Assembly: GCF_003970675.1 (NCBI RefSeq)
Contig: NZ_CP034562.1
Coordinates: 3,224,001-3,288,000 of the forward strand
From: Flammeovirga pectinis
GTDB taxonomy: Bacteria > Bacteroidota > Bacteroidia > Cytophagales > Flammeovirgaceae
Direction of reading: 5' to 3'
DNA length: 64,000 nucleotides
Shown here: in pieces, positions 42,703 through 51,415 of the stretch
Layout: every line of letters begins with the position of its first letter
How positions within the stretch are numbered: position 1 is the first letter of the stretch
Translations under genes and position numbers: made by a program
The notes under the pieces: generated by a model
What the model saw: the letters and a program-made list of their open reading frames with translations, nothing else
Told to the model about the DNA's origin: nothing
Database searches by the model: none

Positions 42703-44325
42703 TTAATTTAATTTATGGTGTTTCTCGTTTGGATCAGGGAAGTTAAAATTATCTTTGTAACCTCTTAATCTATACAAATACGCATAACGCATCAGTTTGC
42801 CAGCTCTATCTACTTCTACTCGACCGACTTCTTCAATAGCATCAAAATATTTACCGAATTGTCTATCAACATCGCGCCCCCAATTACTTACATTCAAGAA
42901 ATAAACATCTTCACCTTTTTCTAATCCACCACGCTCTTTATTTATCCATGCATACTTATGTATTTCATCCCAAGATCCCATTAATATCAGAGGATGCTTA
43001 TTTGGGTAAGCAATATAAAAGTCTACATGTGTACCAGGAAACCATTCATAAGCTACAAATTTGGCATTAGGTTTCATCTTACCTTCTTCAAGGTCTTTGG
43101 CTAATAATGGTTTTAATTTCTTATTAATTTGACGCCATCCGTACATGTCTTGCGTGAAATCGTATTCTCCAAAATTCTTAGGATCTTCTAAGTTTGTTTT
43201 ACCTACATTCAGCGGGCTAAAGTTAATTAACCAATAAGCTATTGCTAATACGATAGATAAAAATGTCGTTGCCCCAACAATTCGTCTAGGTTTCCATAAT
43301 CTCCATGCATTTTTTGCTTTTGAGTCAACTAATTTAACTCTCCAATACACGGCTGTAATAATAATTAAAGGTAAATATCCTGGTCCTGTCCAGTGTGGTA
43401 AAGTTCTTCTAAACAATGCAAATGACGTAAATACAAGTATTAAGGGTAACCCATTAAATAAAAGTACTTGTAACGACTTTTTATCCATTATCTTTTTTCC
43501 TTTAGCTATTCCTATCATGGCGGCAATAATCAAATACCAGTTCCATGGATTATTGTAAGCTATTTGTCCTCCAACTTCGGTAAAAAAGTAATCTAAACGC
43601 AATTCTAGAGTAGGCGTTACTCTATCTGTATGGAATGTAAAACTGATAAAATCATTGGCATAGTTCCAATATATAACAGGGAAAAGACAAGCTATCGCGA
43701 TAGCACCTGTTGCCCAGATACTCCAATCTTTTAACCATCTTCTATCACAAATTATTACATATAACGCTACACCTAAGCCAATAAAAACAGCATGGTATTT
43801 TGATAAACCAGCCAAACCAATCATAAGGCCAGCTAATAATAAATTCTTACGTTCTTCCTTACCTATTTTCTTAGCAGGTAATGAATTTAATAAGAAATAA
43901 ATACTCAACATCCAGAATAAGGTCTGTGGAGTATCAGGAATAATAAATATCCCTGCCAAAATAGAGGCGTATATTGATGATGTATACAAAAAGGCAGCAT
44001 AAATACCTGCAACACTATCTTTTAATTTAGAAGCTATTTTAAAAGCTAAAAAAGTATTGATACCTGCAAAAACAACACCTCCTAACCTCATAAAAAATTC
44101 GTAAGGTAGTGTTAGATTTAATGTAAAAAGCTGAATAACCCACCCTACCATTGGAGGATGATCGAAATGACTTAGTGAAGGGTACAATGCGTACGTCCAA
44201 TAATACACTTCGTCATTACTGAATTCCATCGTTCCGCCTATTACTGCACGAACAATAGAACTTATTATAATTAGCCTTAGAACAATTTGGGTTGCTCTGC
44301 TTTCTGTAATACTATTTGATTCCAT
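42703..44325 (-). CDS. GT39-type (ArnT/PMT) membrane glycosyltransferase
   Basis: 540 residues with about 11-12 membrane helices. The catalytic periplasmic loop reads FSNDEVYYWTYALYPSLSHFDHPPMVGW, matching the DExYYxxxA...D-HPP signature of ArnT-like lipid-A sugar transferases. A C-terminal soluble part contains FVAYEWFPGTHVDFYIAYP. It transfers sugars from polyprenyl phosphate to a lipid or protein on the periplasmic side. It is paired with the PAP2 phosphatase 13 bp downstream, which may recycle the polyprenyl carrier. Confidence 0.87.
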   Translation of the reverse strand: MESNSITESRATQIVLRLIIISSIVRAVIGGTMEFSNDEVYYWTYALYPSLSHFDHPPMVGWVIQLFTLNLTLPYEFFMRLGGVVFAGINTFLAFKIASKLKDSVAGIYAAFLYTSSIYASILAGIFIIPDTPQTLFWMLSIYFLLNSLPAKKIGKEERKNLLLAGLMIGLAGLSKYHAVFIGLGVALYVIICDRRWLKDWSIWATGAIAIACLFPVIYWNYANDFISFTFHTDRVTPTLELRLDYFFTEVGGQIAYNNPWNWYLIIAAMIGIAKGKKIMDKKSLQVLLFNGLPLILVFTSFALFRRTLPHWTGPGYLPLIIITAVYWRVKLVDSKAKNAWRLWKPRRIVGATTFLSIVLAIAYWLINFSPLNVGKTNLEDPKNFGEYDFTQDMYGWRQINKKLKPLLAKDLEEGKMKPNAKFVAYEWFPGTHVDFYIAYPNKHPLILMGSWDEIHKYAWINKERGGLEKGEDVYFLNVSNWGRDVDRQFGKYFDAIEEVGRVEVDRAGKLMRYAYLYRLRGYKDNFNFPDPNEKHHKLN

Positions 44326-44466
44326 GCTGCAAATGTACTCGTTTTAAAGAAATGCTTTTCGTTTTTTTGATGATTAAGTAGTAGTAAGTCCTTAAAAAAT
44401 GTTTTCATTTCAAACTTACGCCTCTTCTTTCCGTTTATTTATCTAATAATAGATAAACAAAAGACG

Positions 44467-44835
44467 ATGCGAACAATAACTATACTTAAAAACCTATCCT
44501 TATTAATTCTTGGAAGTTTTGTCATTTCTGCCTGTGTAAATGATGTTGACTCTACTGTACCAAGAACTGTCACTTTAAATTTTGATTGGACAGCTGCCAC
44601 TATTTCAGGTTTAGATTCTGGTATTGCTGTTATTTCACATCAAGCAGGTTTAGCTGAATGGAATTTTAAAACAGACCAAACAGAGGTTACTATTCATAAT
44701 GTAATTGGTAATTTAGTAGTTTCTAAACCTGAGTTTTTACCTACAGAAGAAATAGCCATTCCTGAACAAACTTATATTATTCCTATAGAACAATCTGAAA
44801 CAACAATCTATTTTGTTGCTCCAAATTCACAGTAG
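44467..44835 (+). CDS. Short lipoprotein of unknown function
   Basis: 122 residues with a lipoprotein signal (MRTITILKNLSLLILGSFVISAC). The mature part, TVTLNFDWTAATISGLDSG ... NLVVSKPEFLP, resembles the N-terminal immunoglobulin-like part of FimB/Mfa2-type or DUF5119 anchor lipoproteins of Bacteroidota, but it stops after one such domain. Function is unknown. A hairpin terminator follows at 44871. Confidence 0.65.
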   Translation: MRTITILKNLSLLILGSFVISACVNDVDSTVPRTVTLNFDWTAATISGLDSGIAVISHQAGLAEWNFKTDQTEVTIHNVIGNLVVSKPEFLPTEEIAIPEQTYIIPIEQSETTIYFVAPNSQ

Positions 44836-44870
44836 CTATTCATAATATTTTTATTTCACAATAGAATCTT

Positions 44871-44910
44871 AAAGTGATCATATTAAAAAAATTGAATATC
44901 ACTTTTTTAT
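44871..44910 (+). terminator. Rho-independent terminator
   Basis: AAAGTGATCATATT and AATATCACTTTTTTATT form an imperfect hairpin with a T-run after the lipoprotein gene. Confidence 0.6.
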
Positions 44911-44970
44911 TGCAGTGTCTTAAATATTATGTAACTTCTTGATACCTAAGTATTCACCCAAAAGTATAAT

Positions 44971-45282
44971 ATGAAAGTCTCAGACTTTATTTCTAAAGAA
45001 GAAAGCGGGAATAGAGAAGTCAAAATTGATAAAGTTGAATTTAGCCTAATACATGACGGTGCAAATGACAACCTCGGTATGTTATACATGCACGTCTATT
45101 ACTTTATCAATAATTACGATGAAAAGCCGATGTGTAGAACATATAAGTTTAGTCACCTTCATACCGAAGATTGGCTCTATTATATTCTCATTGGAGGCAA
45201 TCAAAATATAGAAGCTAGAAAATGGCTTTTAGAGCGTATGCGTACTCAATATGGTATTTCATTCCTGAAAATATTAAAATAA
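44971..45282 (+). CDS. Small cytoplasmic protein of unknown function
   Basis: 103 residues (MKVSDFISKEESGNREVKIDKVEFSLIHDG). No signal or membrane segment; a WLYYILIGGNQNIEARKWLLERMRTQYG helical end. I recognise no family. It has its own upstream region of 135 bp after a terminator, and its end is within the A-rich side of the lepA-shared terminator. Confidence 0.6.
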   Translation: MKVSDFISKEESGNREVKIDKVEFSLIHDGANDNLGMLYMHVYYFINNYDEKPMCRTYKFSHLHTEDWLYYILIGGNQNIEARKWLLERMRTQYGISFLKILK

Positions 45283-45320
45283 AAAAAGCGATAGTTCCTT
45301 TTACCGAACTATCGCTTTTG
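45281..45320. terminator. Bidirectional terminator between the 44971 gene and lepA
   Basis: AAAAAAAGCGATAGTTC and GAACTATCGCTTTTG pair over 10-12 bp with an A-tract on one side and Ts on the other, serving the convergent genes. Confidence 0.85.
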
Positions 45321-45335
45321 TATTTTCTAACGTAA

Positions 45336-47129
45336 TTAGTCTACTTTTAATACAGACATGAACGCTTCTTGCGTTACTTCTACATTACCTAGCTGACGCA
45401 TACGTTTTTTACCTTTTTTCTGTTTCTCTAGTAACTTACGTTTACGAGAAATATCACCACCATAACATTTTGCAATTACGTTTTTACGCAATGCCTTAAT
45501 TGTTTCTCTGGCAATAATTTTAGTACCAATTGCTGCTTGAATTGGAATTTCGAATTGCTGACGAGTAATTACTTCTCTTAGTTTTTCACAGATTTTCTTT
45601 CCACGATCATAAGCTCCATCTCTATGCACAATAGCAGAGAATGCATCTACAGGATCGTTATTTAAAAGAATATCTAACTGTACTAATTTAGAAGCACGGA
45701 AACCAATCAATTCATAATCTAAAGATGCATATCCTCTAGATATTGTTTTCAACTTATCGAAGAAATCAAAAACAATTTCAGATAATGGAATCTCAAAAAT
45801 TAACTCTACACGGTCAGTTGTAAGGTAAACCTGATTTTTCAACTCACCACGTTTCTCCATACATAAGTTCATAATCGGACCTACATATTCTGCCTTAGAG
45901 ATAATATTTGCTTTAATATATGGTTCTTCGATATGATCTAATTTACTTGGATCAGGCATATCAGAAGGTGCATTTACAATAACTCTGCTCTTTTCTGCAT
46001 TATTTAAAAATGCATGATATTGTACCGAAGGAGCAGTTGTAATTACCGTCATATTGAACTCACGCTCTAAACGTTCTTGAACAATCTCCAAATGAAGCAT
46101 TCCTAAGAATCCACAACGGAAACCAAAACCTAAGGCTACAGACGTTTCTGGTTCCCACACTAAAGACGCATCATTTAACTGAAGCTTTTCTAGTGACGCT
46201 CTTAAATCTTCGTATTCTGTAGTATCAACAGGATAAATACCTGCAAATACCATTGGTTTTACATCTTCAAAACCTTGAATTGATTCAGAACAAGGATTTT
46301 CAGTTAAAGTAATTGTATCACCAACTTTTACCTCTTTAGCCTCTTTAATACCTGATATAATGTAACCAACATTACCTGCAGATATAGATTTCCTAGCTTC
46401 TTGCTCTAATTTTAATACACCAATTTCATCAGCTTTGTATTCTTTGCCTGCATTGACAAATTTTACAAGGTCTCCTTTTTTTAATGTACCATTTAAAATA
46501 CGGTAATATACCTCAATTCCTCTGAACGAGTTATATACAGAATCAAAAATTAATGCTTGAAGCGGTCCTTTAGGATCTCCTTTAGGAGCAGGTATTCTTG
46601 CTATAATTGCTTCTAGAATTTTATCAACACCTAAACCTGTTTTACCAGATGCCTCTACAATATCCTCACGTTCACAACCAATCAAATCCATAATCTGATC
46701 TGCTACAACCTCAGGGTTAGCATGTGGTAAATCAATTTTATTCATTACTGGAATAATTTCCAGATCATGTTCCATGGCAAGGTACAAGTTGGAAATTGTC
46801 TGTGCCTCAATCCCTTGCGATGCATCTACAATCAACAAAGCACCTTCACAAGCTGCAATTGACCTAGAAACCTCATAAGAAAAATCGACGTGACCAGGAG
46901 TATCAATTAAATTTAACACATATTCCTGACCATCTTGAATGTAGTCCATTTGTACAGCGTGACTCTTGATGGTAATACCACGTTCACGCTCCAAATCCAT
47001 ATTATCTAACAACTGATTCTGCATATCGCGTTGCGAAACCGTTTGTGTTTTTTCCAACAAACGGTCAGCCAAGGTACTCTTACCGTGGTCGATGTGTGCA
47101 ATAATCGAAAAGTTGCGTATATTTTCCAT
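45336..47129 (-). CDS. lepA: Elongation factor 4 (LepA)
   Basis: 597 residues from [23 protein letters not shown]; another Met lies three codons upstream (47138). The later start is chosen because a TAACTTTG -7 element at 47144-47151 would put the mRNA start at about 47137. GTPase motifs are complete: AHIDHGKST (G1), RGIT (G2), DTPGH (G3), NKID (G4). The LepA-specific C-terminus reads [26 protein letters not shown]. It is a ribosome back-translocase or assembly GTPase. Confidence 0.97.
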   Translation of the reverse strand: MENIRNFSIIAHIDHGKSTLADRLLEKTQTVSQRDMQNQLLDNMDLERERGITIKSHAVQMDYIQDGQEYVLNLIDTPGHVDFSYEVSRSIAACEGALLIVDASQGIEAQTISNLYLAMEHDLEIIPVMNKIDLPHANPEVVADQIMDLIGCEREDIVEASGKTGLGVDKILEAIIARIPAPKGDPKGPLQALIFDSVYNSFRGIEVYYRILNGTLKKGDLVKFVNAGKEYKADEIGVLKLEQEARKSISAGNVGYIISGIKEAKEVKVGDTITLTENPCSESIQGFEDVKPMVFAGIYPVDTTEYEDLRASLEKLQLNDASLVWEPETSVALGFGFRCGFLGMLHLEIVQERLEREFNMTVITTAPSVQYHAFLNNAEKSRVIVNAPSDMPDPSKLDHIEEPYIKANIISKAEYVGPIMNLCMEKRGELKNQVYLTTDRVELIFEIPLSEIVFDFFDKLKTISRGYASLDYELIGFRASKLVQLDILLNNDPVDAFSAIVHRDGAYDRGKKICEKLREVITRQQFEIPIQAAIGTKIIARETIKALRKNVIAKCYGGDISRKRKLLEKQKKGKKRMRQLGNVEVTQEAFMSVLKVD

Positions 47130-47143
47130 CTTGTCCATATTGA

Positions 47144-47151
47144 CAAAGTTA
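47144..47151 (-). promoter_or_regulatory. Candidate -7 promoter box of lepA
   Basis: On the reverse strand TAACTTTG matches TAnnTTTG exactly, 14 bp before the chosen lepA start. I do not see a clear TTTG -33 box at the right spacing, so confidence is modest. Confidence 0.35.
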
Positions 47152-47423
47152 CTTGTATTTCTCTAACTCTCTATCTATCTGTATATATCTAACAAAACTA
47201 TTAACGTTTTTATACAGGTAGATTCAAAAAATTTTCACAAAAATATGCGAAAAGATCAATACAACACGAATTCTTAAAGTTTTATTGGATAATAATTTCA
47301 AGAAAGATGAATTTTACTATTTTATTACTGAATAATAACTCTATTTTTCTTGAAAAATGTTAATCAACATATGACGTCTATTATTTTAAAGTATATTTAC
47401 TAAAGAATAAAATAAGTTATTAA

Positions 47424-47726
47424 ATGGGCTTTATTGATAAACTTAAAAAACGTTGGGATGTTAAAAGTGGAGGACAAGTAATTGTAATTCTACTTGTGTT
47501 TGCTATTACTGGCACCACATTTATGTATACTGTAAAGCCATATATTTACCCATTATTTGGTATTACTTCAGAAAGCTCAACATTTATCCGCATTCTAGCT
47601 TTCGTCTTTATTGGATTACCTTGCTACCAAGTACTGTTATTAATTTGGGGAACTATTTTAGGCCAATTTAAATTTTTCTGGGCTTTTGAAAAGCGCATGT
47701 TCCGAAGAATGATTGGGAAAAAATAA
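47424..47726 (+). CDS. DUF6787-like small membrane protein
   Basis: 100 residues, two or three membrane helices (VIVILLVFAITGTTFMYTV; FVFIGLPCYQVLLLIWGTILG) preceded by MGFIDKLKKRWDVKSG and followed by FKFFWAFEKRMFRRM. From memory this matches the DUF6787 family found across Bacteroidota, of unknown function. It lies 44 bp upstream of the SpoIIE-type phosphatase gene and may be co-transcribed. Confidence 0.65.
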   Translation: MGFIDKLKKRWDVKSGGQVIVILLVFAITGTTFMYTVKPYIYPLFGITSESSTFIRILAFVFIGLPCYQVLLLIWGTILGQFKFFWAFEKRMFRRMIGKK

Positions 47727-47770
47727 TATTTATCCCACACATTATTAATAGTTTAGTCACTGTTTAAATT

Positions 47771-49270
47771 ATGAATACCTCACACCTAAAAGAAAGTTTA
47801 CCTAAAGCTTACTATATAGAACGAGTACATAAATGTTATAAAGCGATTCCATATTATTTTATACCCTATTTAATCATAATTACCTATTTTGTTTTAGATG
47901 ATTTTAGAGTATTCAACAATATAGCATTCACAGCGTTCCGAATTCCTTCAATTCTTCTTTGCTTTATCACTTTATTTTTACGTTTTACATTTCCTCTTGA
48001 AAGTAAATTAAAAAAATATTGGATTCCATTATACGGTGCTTGCATTAGTACTATAATATATAGTCTTTATGGTGTTACATACTTAGCTTTTGATCATGAA
48101 TTATTTGTATCTGGTTTATATATTATAAGTGCAATCCAATTGCTACTGTTCCTTTACAGTATCCTTCCTATATCTATAACATTAATACTGTTAAACATTG
48201 GTTTCTTATTGTTTATATTAGCTTTAGGGATAGGACATTATACTGACTTTATAAATCACCATTCTAGTTTTTTACCCCTACCTAATTTTATTGCCATCAG
48301 TATTGCTACCTCATTTGTATTATATATTAAGTACCGTAATACTTTTCTAAGTTTTCAGAATTTATTCTTATTCAAAAAAGAACAAGAAAAAACAGAAGCT
48401 TTATATCAAATCACCTTAGAGCAAAACAATGAATTATCATTACAAAAAGAAAAGATTTCGGAACAAAATGACATCCTATCAACACAGTATTTAGATATAG
48501 AAAATTCGTTACAATATGCACAACGTATACAACGTACAATACTTCCGTTGTCTTTTTATAAAGTAACTAAAGTATCAGAATATTTTGTTTTTAATGAACC
48601 GAAGCATATTGTTAGTGGTGATTTCCATTGGTTTGGAAAAACAGATACTTCACAAATTATAGCTATCGGAGATTGTACCGGACATGGTGTTCCTGGTGCT
48701 TTGATGAGTATGTTAGCCATATCTTTATTAGATAGATTAATACAAGAGAATATCTCTGATCCAATGCATATTATAGAAAAAATGCATCTGCGTTTAAATT
48801 CTCTTCTGCAACAAAAAGAAACGAGCAATGAAGACGGTATGGCAATATCTATACTTAGTATTCCATTAGACCCTACTGCTACTCATTTTACATTTGCTGG
48901 AGCTAAAAGTCCACTTACGATCATTAAAAAAGAAAAAGTTTCTCTGTATAAAGGAAGTCGTTATTATATAGGAGGGCAGTTTTCACCCATTAACCACTGT
49001 ATTAACCATACTATCAAAATAGAAGATGATATGATGGCATACATGTATTCTGATGGTTTTGAAGATCAGTTTGGGGGAATTGATAATAAGAAATATAAAC
49101 CTGCAAAGTTTAGGTCTCTTTTACAAGATATCACAGATAACTCTGCTTTAATACAAAAACAGAATCTATCTTCAGAATTTCATAAATGGAAAAACACCCT
49201 ACCCGATAACATTATGCAAGTAGATGATGTTTTGGTAGCAGGATTCCGCTTTACTACTTCACCTCAGTAA
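47771..49270 (+). CDS. Membrane PP2C/SpoIIE-type serine phosphatase
   Basis: 499 residues. The first 190 hold six membrane helices. A coiled coil (EQEKTEALYQITLEQNNELSLQKEKISEQNDILSTQYLDIENSL) then leads to YAQRIQRTILP, the usual entry to the SpoIIE/PPM domain. Metal-binding motifs are HIVSGDFHWFG, IAIGDCTGHGVPGALMSMLA, FTFAGAKSPL and MYSDGFEDQFGG. It probably dephosphorylates an anti-sigma-antagonist-type or output protein in response to a membrane signal. Its 3' end overlaps the convergent Rof-like gene by 17 bp. Confidence 0.9.
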   Translation: MNTSHLKESLPKAYYIERVHKCYKAIPYYFIPYLIIITYFVLDDFRVFNNIAFTAFRIPSILLCFITLFLRFTFPLESKLKKYWIPLYGACISTIIYSLYGVTYLAFDHELFVSGLYIISAIQLLLFLYSILPISITLILLNIGFLLFILALGIGHYTDFINHHSSFLPLPNFIAISIATSFVLYIKYRNTFLSFQNLFLFKKEQEKTEALYQITLEQNNELSLQKEKISEQNDILSTQYLDIENSLQYAQRIQRTILPLSFYKVTKVSEYFVFNEPKHIVSGDFHWFGKTDTSQIIAIGDCTGHGVPGALMSMLAISLLDRLIQENISDPMHIIEKMHLRLNSLLQQKETSNEDGMAISILSIPLDPTATHFTFAGAKSPLTIIKKEKVSLYKGSRYYIGGQFSPINHCINHTIKIEDDMMAYMYSDGFEDQFGGIDNKKYKPAKFRSLLQDITDNSALIQKQNLSSEFHKWKNTLPDNIMQVDDVLVAGFRFTTSPQ

Positions 49271-49484
49271 CTTTTACAATATCATCTAGTCGTATTTGCA
49301 AATCATTTGATAAAATTGCGTATTCTACTTTATCTATCACTTTTAGTGTTTTAATAGAAGCCTCTATCACTTTATCTTGATACGTAATTTGCAATACAGC
49401 TTTATGCATTGCCCATATTTCGTATTGATCATACAAAGAGCAAGCTACAGGCTTATAACTTCCTTGTTTTCCATTTTTATACAT
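49254..49484 (-). CDS. Rof (Rho-binding antiterminator)-like protein
   Basis: 76 residues. SYKPVACSLYDQYEIWAMHKAVLQITYQDKVIEASIKTLKVID aligns with the YxPxxCxxYDxxE start and beta-barrel (Sm-like) pattern of E. coli Rof/YaeO, followed by VEYAILSNDLQIRLDDIVKV. Rof binds transcription terminator Rho and inhibits it. The length matches the family. The start overlaps the 3' end of the DinB-like gene by 40 bp, and the 3' end overlaps the phosphatase gene by 17 bp. Confidence 0.65.
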   Translation of the reverse strand: MYKNGKQGSYKPVACSLYDQYEIWAMHKAVLQITYQDKVIEASIKTLKVIDKVEYAILSNDLQIRLDDIVKVTEVK

Positions 49485-49948
49485 TCTTCTTTTTTCTGAT
49501 GGTCAATTATTTTTTTCTGACATTTAGCATATCCCAAATGTATTGCTTCGTGTAGCACGCTTAGCTCTGCTGCTTCTGCAACGGTATGTATAGTTACACC
49601 TATACCTGTTACAAATGTTTTATAAGATTTAAATAACCCTGCAGCAAAGTCTTTGTCTAATTGCTCTATTAACTGCAAACCTGCTGCTTTTAATTCCATA
49701 ATCTCTTCAGAAGAAAGATCACGTGTAGGGTATGTGCCTTTAGAAAACATCTCAATCCACTTTTCTTCAATAGGTGGATTTACACCAGAAAGTTGATAAC
49801 ATAATTTTTGATGTGAGACAACACTATGTCCAAAATTCCAGATGATATTATTCTTAAAACCATCAGGAATTATATTCAATTCTTCTGTCGAATGTTTATC
49901 AATGAATTGAATAAACTGCTTACGTAATTTACGGGAAGTATTTAACAT
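49445..49948 (-). CDS. DinB-like metal-binding protein
   Basis: 167 residues, a four-helix bundle. Conserved histidines of the DinB/DUF664-type fold are seen: WNFGHSVVSHQKLCYQLSG (first His) and LSVLHEAIHLGYAKCQKKII (His pair). Related proteins act as thiol transferases or metal-dependent stress proteins. The gene overlaps the Rof-like gene by 40 bp, so they share a transcript. Confidence 0.82.
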   Translation of the reverse strand: MLNTSRKLRKQFIQFIDKHSTEELNIIPDGFKNNIIWNFGHSVVSHQKLCYQLSGVNPPIEEKWIEMFSKGTYPTRDLSSEEIMELKAAGLQLIEQLDKDFAAGLFKSYKTFVTGIGVTIHTVAEAAELSVLHEAIHLGYAKCQKKIIDHQKKEECIKMENKEVISL

Positions 49949-50041
49949 ATTAGAAGAGGTAGTTATAAGTAATAATCAGTAGCCTAATTTACAAAATTAT
50001 TATTGCCTAAAAAGTATTTAACAAAAAGATTTAGACAAAAA

Positions 50042-50076
50042 AAAGCCTTGTAATATTTCTGTATATTACAAGGCTA
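50042..50076 (-). terminator. Reverse-strand terminator
   Basis: AGCCTTGTAATAT and its complement pair around TTCTG; on the reverse strand the hairpin is followed by eight T. It serves the gene ending at 50100. Confidence 0.85.
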
Positions 50077-50099
50077 ATACTCTAATAATAAAGTATTTA

Positions 50100-50465
50100 C
50101 TAATTCTGAGGCATTGTACATGTTTCTAATATAATAATACGGTCCATATATACATTTATTTCCTCTTCAACGTTATATTTTAATTTTTTATTGAATTGAA
50201 TATTTACCAAACGATCCAACTCTAATTGTAAGTCTGCTACCTTTTTCTTTAAAGATGTTCTACGTTCTAATTCTTCGATAATAGCACGCGAATGTGGTAA
50301 ATCATTACCTTCAATAAATATTTTTAAGTCTTCTTGATCGTCAAAAGATAAACCATCATAAGCAACTTGTGCTAAACGTAACCCTTCTACTAAATCAGCT
50401 GAATGACTATATTTTTCAAATTTTTCTTTTAAAACTTCTGTCAGAAAAGATGATGAGATATTCAT
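50100..50465 (-). CDS. Small cytoplasmic protein of unknown function
   Basis: 121 residues from the ATG at 50465 (MNISSSFLTEVLKEKFEKYSH); a GTG at 50540 would add 25 residues and is less likely. It is acidic, helical, with a coiled-coil section (IIEELERRTSLKKKVADLQLELDRL). No domain recognised. A strong terminator follows. Confidence 0.65.
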   Translation of the reverse strand: MNISSSFLTEVLKEKFEKYSHSADLVEGLRLAQVAYDGLSFDDQEDLKIFIEGNDLPHSRAIIEELERRTSLKKKVADLQLELDRLVNIQFNKKLKYNVEEEINVYMDRIIILETCTMPQN

Positions 50466-50676
50466 AATAATTGATTGTTTATAAGCATTAATAATGAGAG
50501 GCCTATTTCCATCCTCTTTAAAAATTAAACCCTTAATCACCTCATTATGTTTGATTTATTTATTTGTATTAACAATGTCTAGTATTTTTAATCTTTAGTT
50601 TCTATTATTAAAACTCATAAAGTTGCCTGAATAGTATCTCAAGTGCTATTTTATTTACAAAATTGTATTAAAAGTA

Positions 50677-50706
50677 AAAAAGAGCTTCGTAAAACAAAGC
50701 TCTTTT
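50677..50706. terminator. Orphan hairpin terminator
   Basis: AAAAAAGAGCTT and AAGCTCTTTT pair across CGTAAAAC. No annotated gene ends at it, so it may close an unseen small transcript. Confidence 0.5.
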
Positions 50707-50746
50707 CCAACCCAAAAACTAACTATTTCTCATTGCTATAATCTTT

Positions 50747-50768
50747 ACTGAATAATGAATTATTCAGT
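50747..50768. promoter_or_regulatory. Perfect 10-bp inverted repeat (candidate operator)
   Basis: ACTGAATAAT and ATTATTCAGT with a 2-bp spacer, no T-run. It may be a regulator binding site upstream of umuDC or of the divergent gene. Confidence 0.4.
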
Positions 50769-51044
50769 GTAATATCTTTATAAATCATTATTGTTTTTCA
50801 ACATTAAATGATTGTAATTTCTGTGTTATACTATATATACACCTACCCTCACTTTTACCCTACCAAAAAAGTAATAAAAAAGTGTTAATGTATAACTTTT
50901 TTTATATTAACTATTAACCAAGATAAATCAATACTCGTTAAATGTTTATTTTTTAATCTTTATATTACATATTGATACTTTTTTGAGTATTTATTGTTTA
51001 ATTTGTAATCTAAATAAAGAATAAGAGAATAAATTGACTACGAA

Positions 51045-51415
51045 TTGAGCAAAATAACACATACAGGTTTTCAGTCGCCTGCTGGTGATTATGAAGAAGA
51101 TGATATTAAAATAGATCAATATCTTCTGAGAAATCCCTACGCTACGTTTGTGATGCGTATGCAAGGAGACGCAATGAAAAAAGTTGGCCTGTTTCATAAC
51201 GATTTATTATTAGTTGATAAATCTTTACCCCAAAGAACAATAGCATAGTAGTAGCTTGGAGTAATAAACATGAGTTTATCGTTAGGCGACTTCTTATTTC
51301 TGACACTGGTATGTATTTGCTTTCTGAACAAGGGCATATAATTGGTCAGAAAAATGATTTTACAATATGGGGAGTAGTAACGTTTAGTATTAGACATCAT
51401 CATTGGAAAAAATGA
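51045..51415 (+). pseudogene. umuD: umuD-like gene: catalytic residues lost and frameshifted
   Basis: The first frame reads (TTG)SKITHTGFQSPAGDYEEDD ... NPYATFVMRMQGDAMKK and stops at 51248. The rest, NNSIVVAWSNKHEFIVRRLLISD, is in the next frame up to a TGA at 51413-51415 that overlaps the umuC ATG. Adding one C to the CCCC run at 51228-51231 restores a continuous protein with SLPPKNNSIVVAW. The homologue begins at the position of processed UmuD' (GFxSPA). The catalytic Ser is Ala (GDAM instead of GDSM) and the catalytic Lys is Arg (EFIVRRL instead of EFTVKKL). There is no ATG start in frame. It could be a naturally 'pre-processed' UmuD' with a frameshift, or a pseudogene. Confidence 0.8.

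Larger units (their letters stand above)
50541..51044. other. Gene-free region with hairpins upstream of umuDC
   Basis: 504 bp, AT-rich. It holds a hairpin at 50677-50706 (AAAAGAGCTT/AAGCTCTTTT with A- and T-tracts on both sides) and a palindrome at 50747-50768 (ACTGAATAAT-GA-ATTATTCAGT). Neither can be tied to a gene; the region could hold a small RNA and an operator. Confidence 0.5.

Noticed and set aside
51045-51248. A stand-alone 67-residue LexA-like peptide gene
   Set aside because: The continuation of the UmuD fold is present in the next frame right up to the umuC start, so this is a frameshifted umuD and not a separate small gene.
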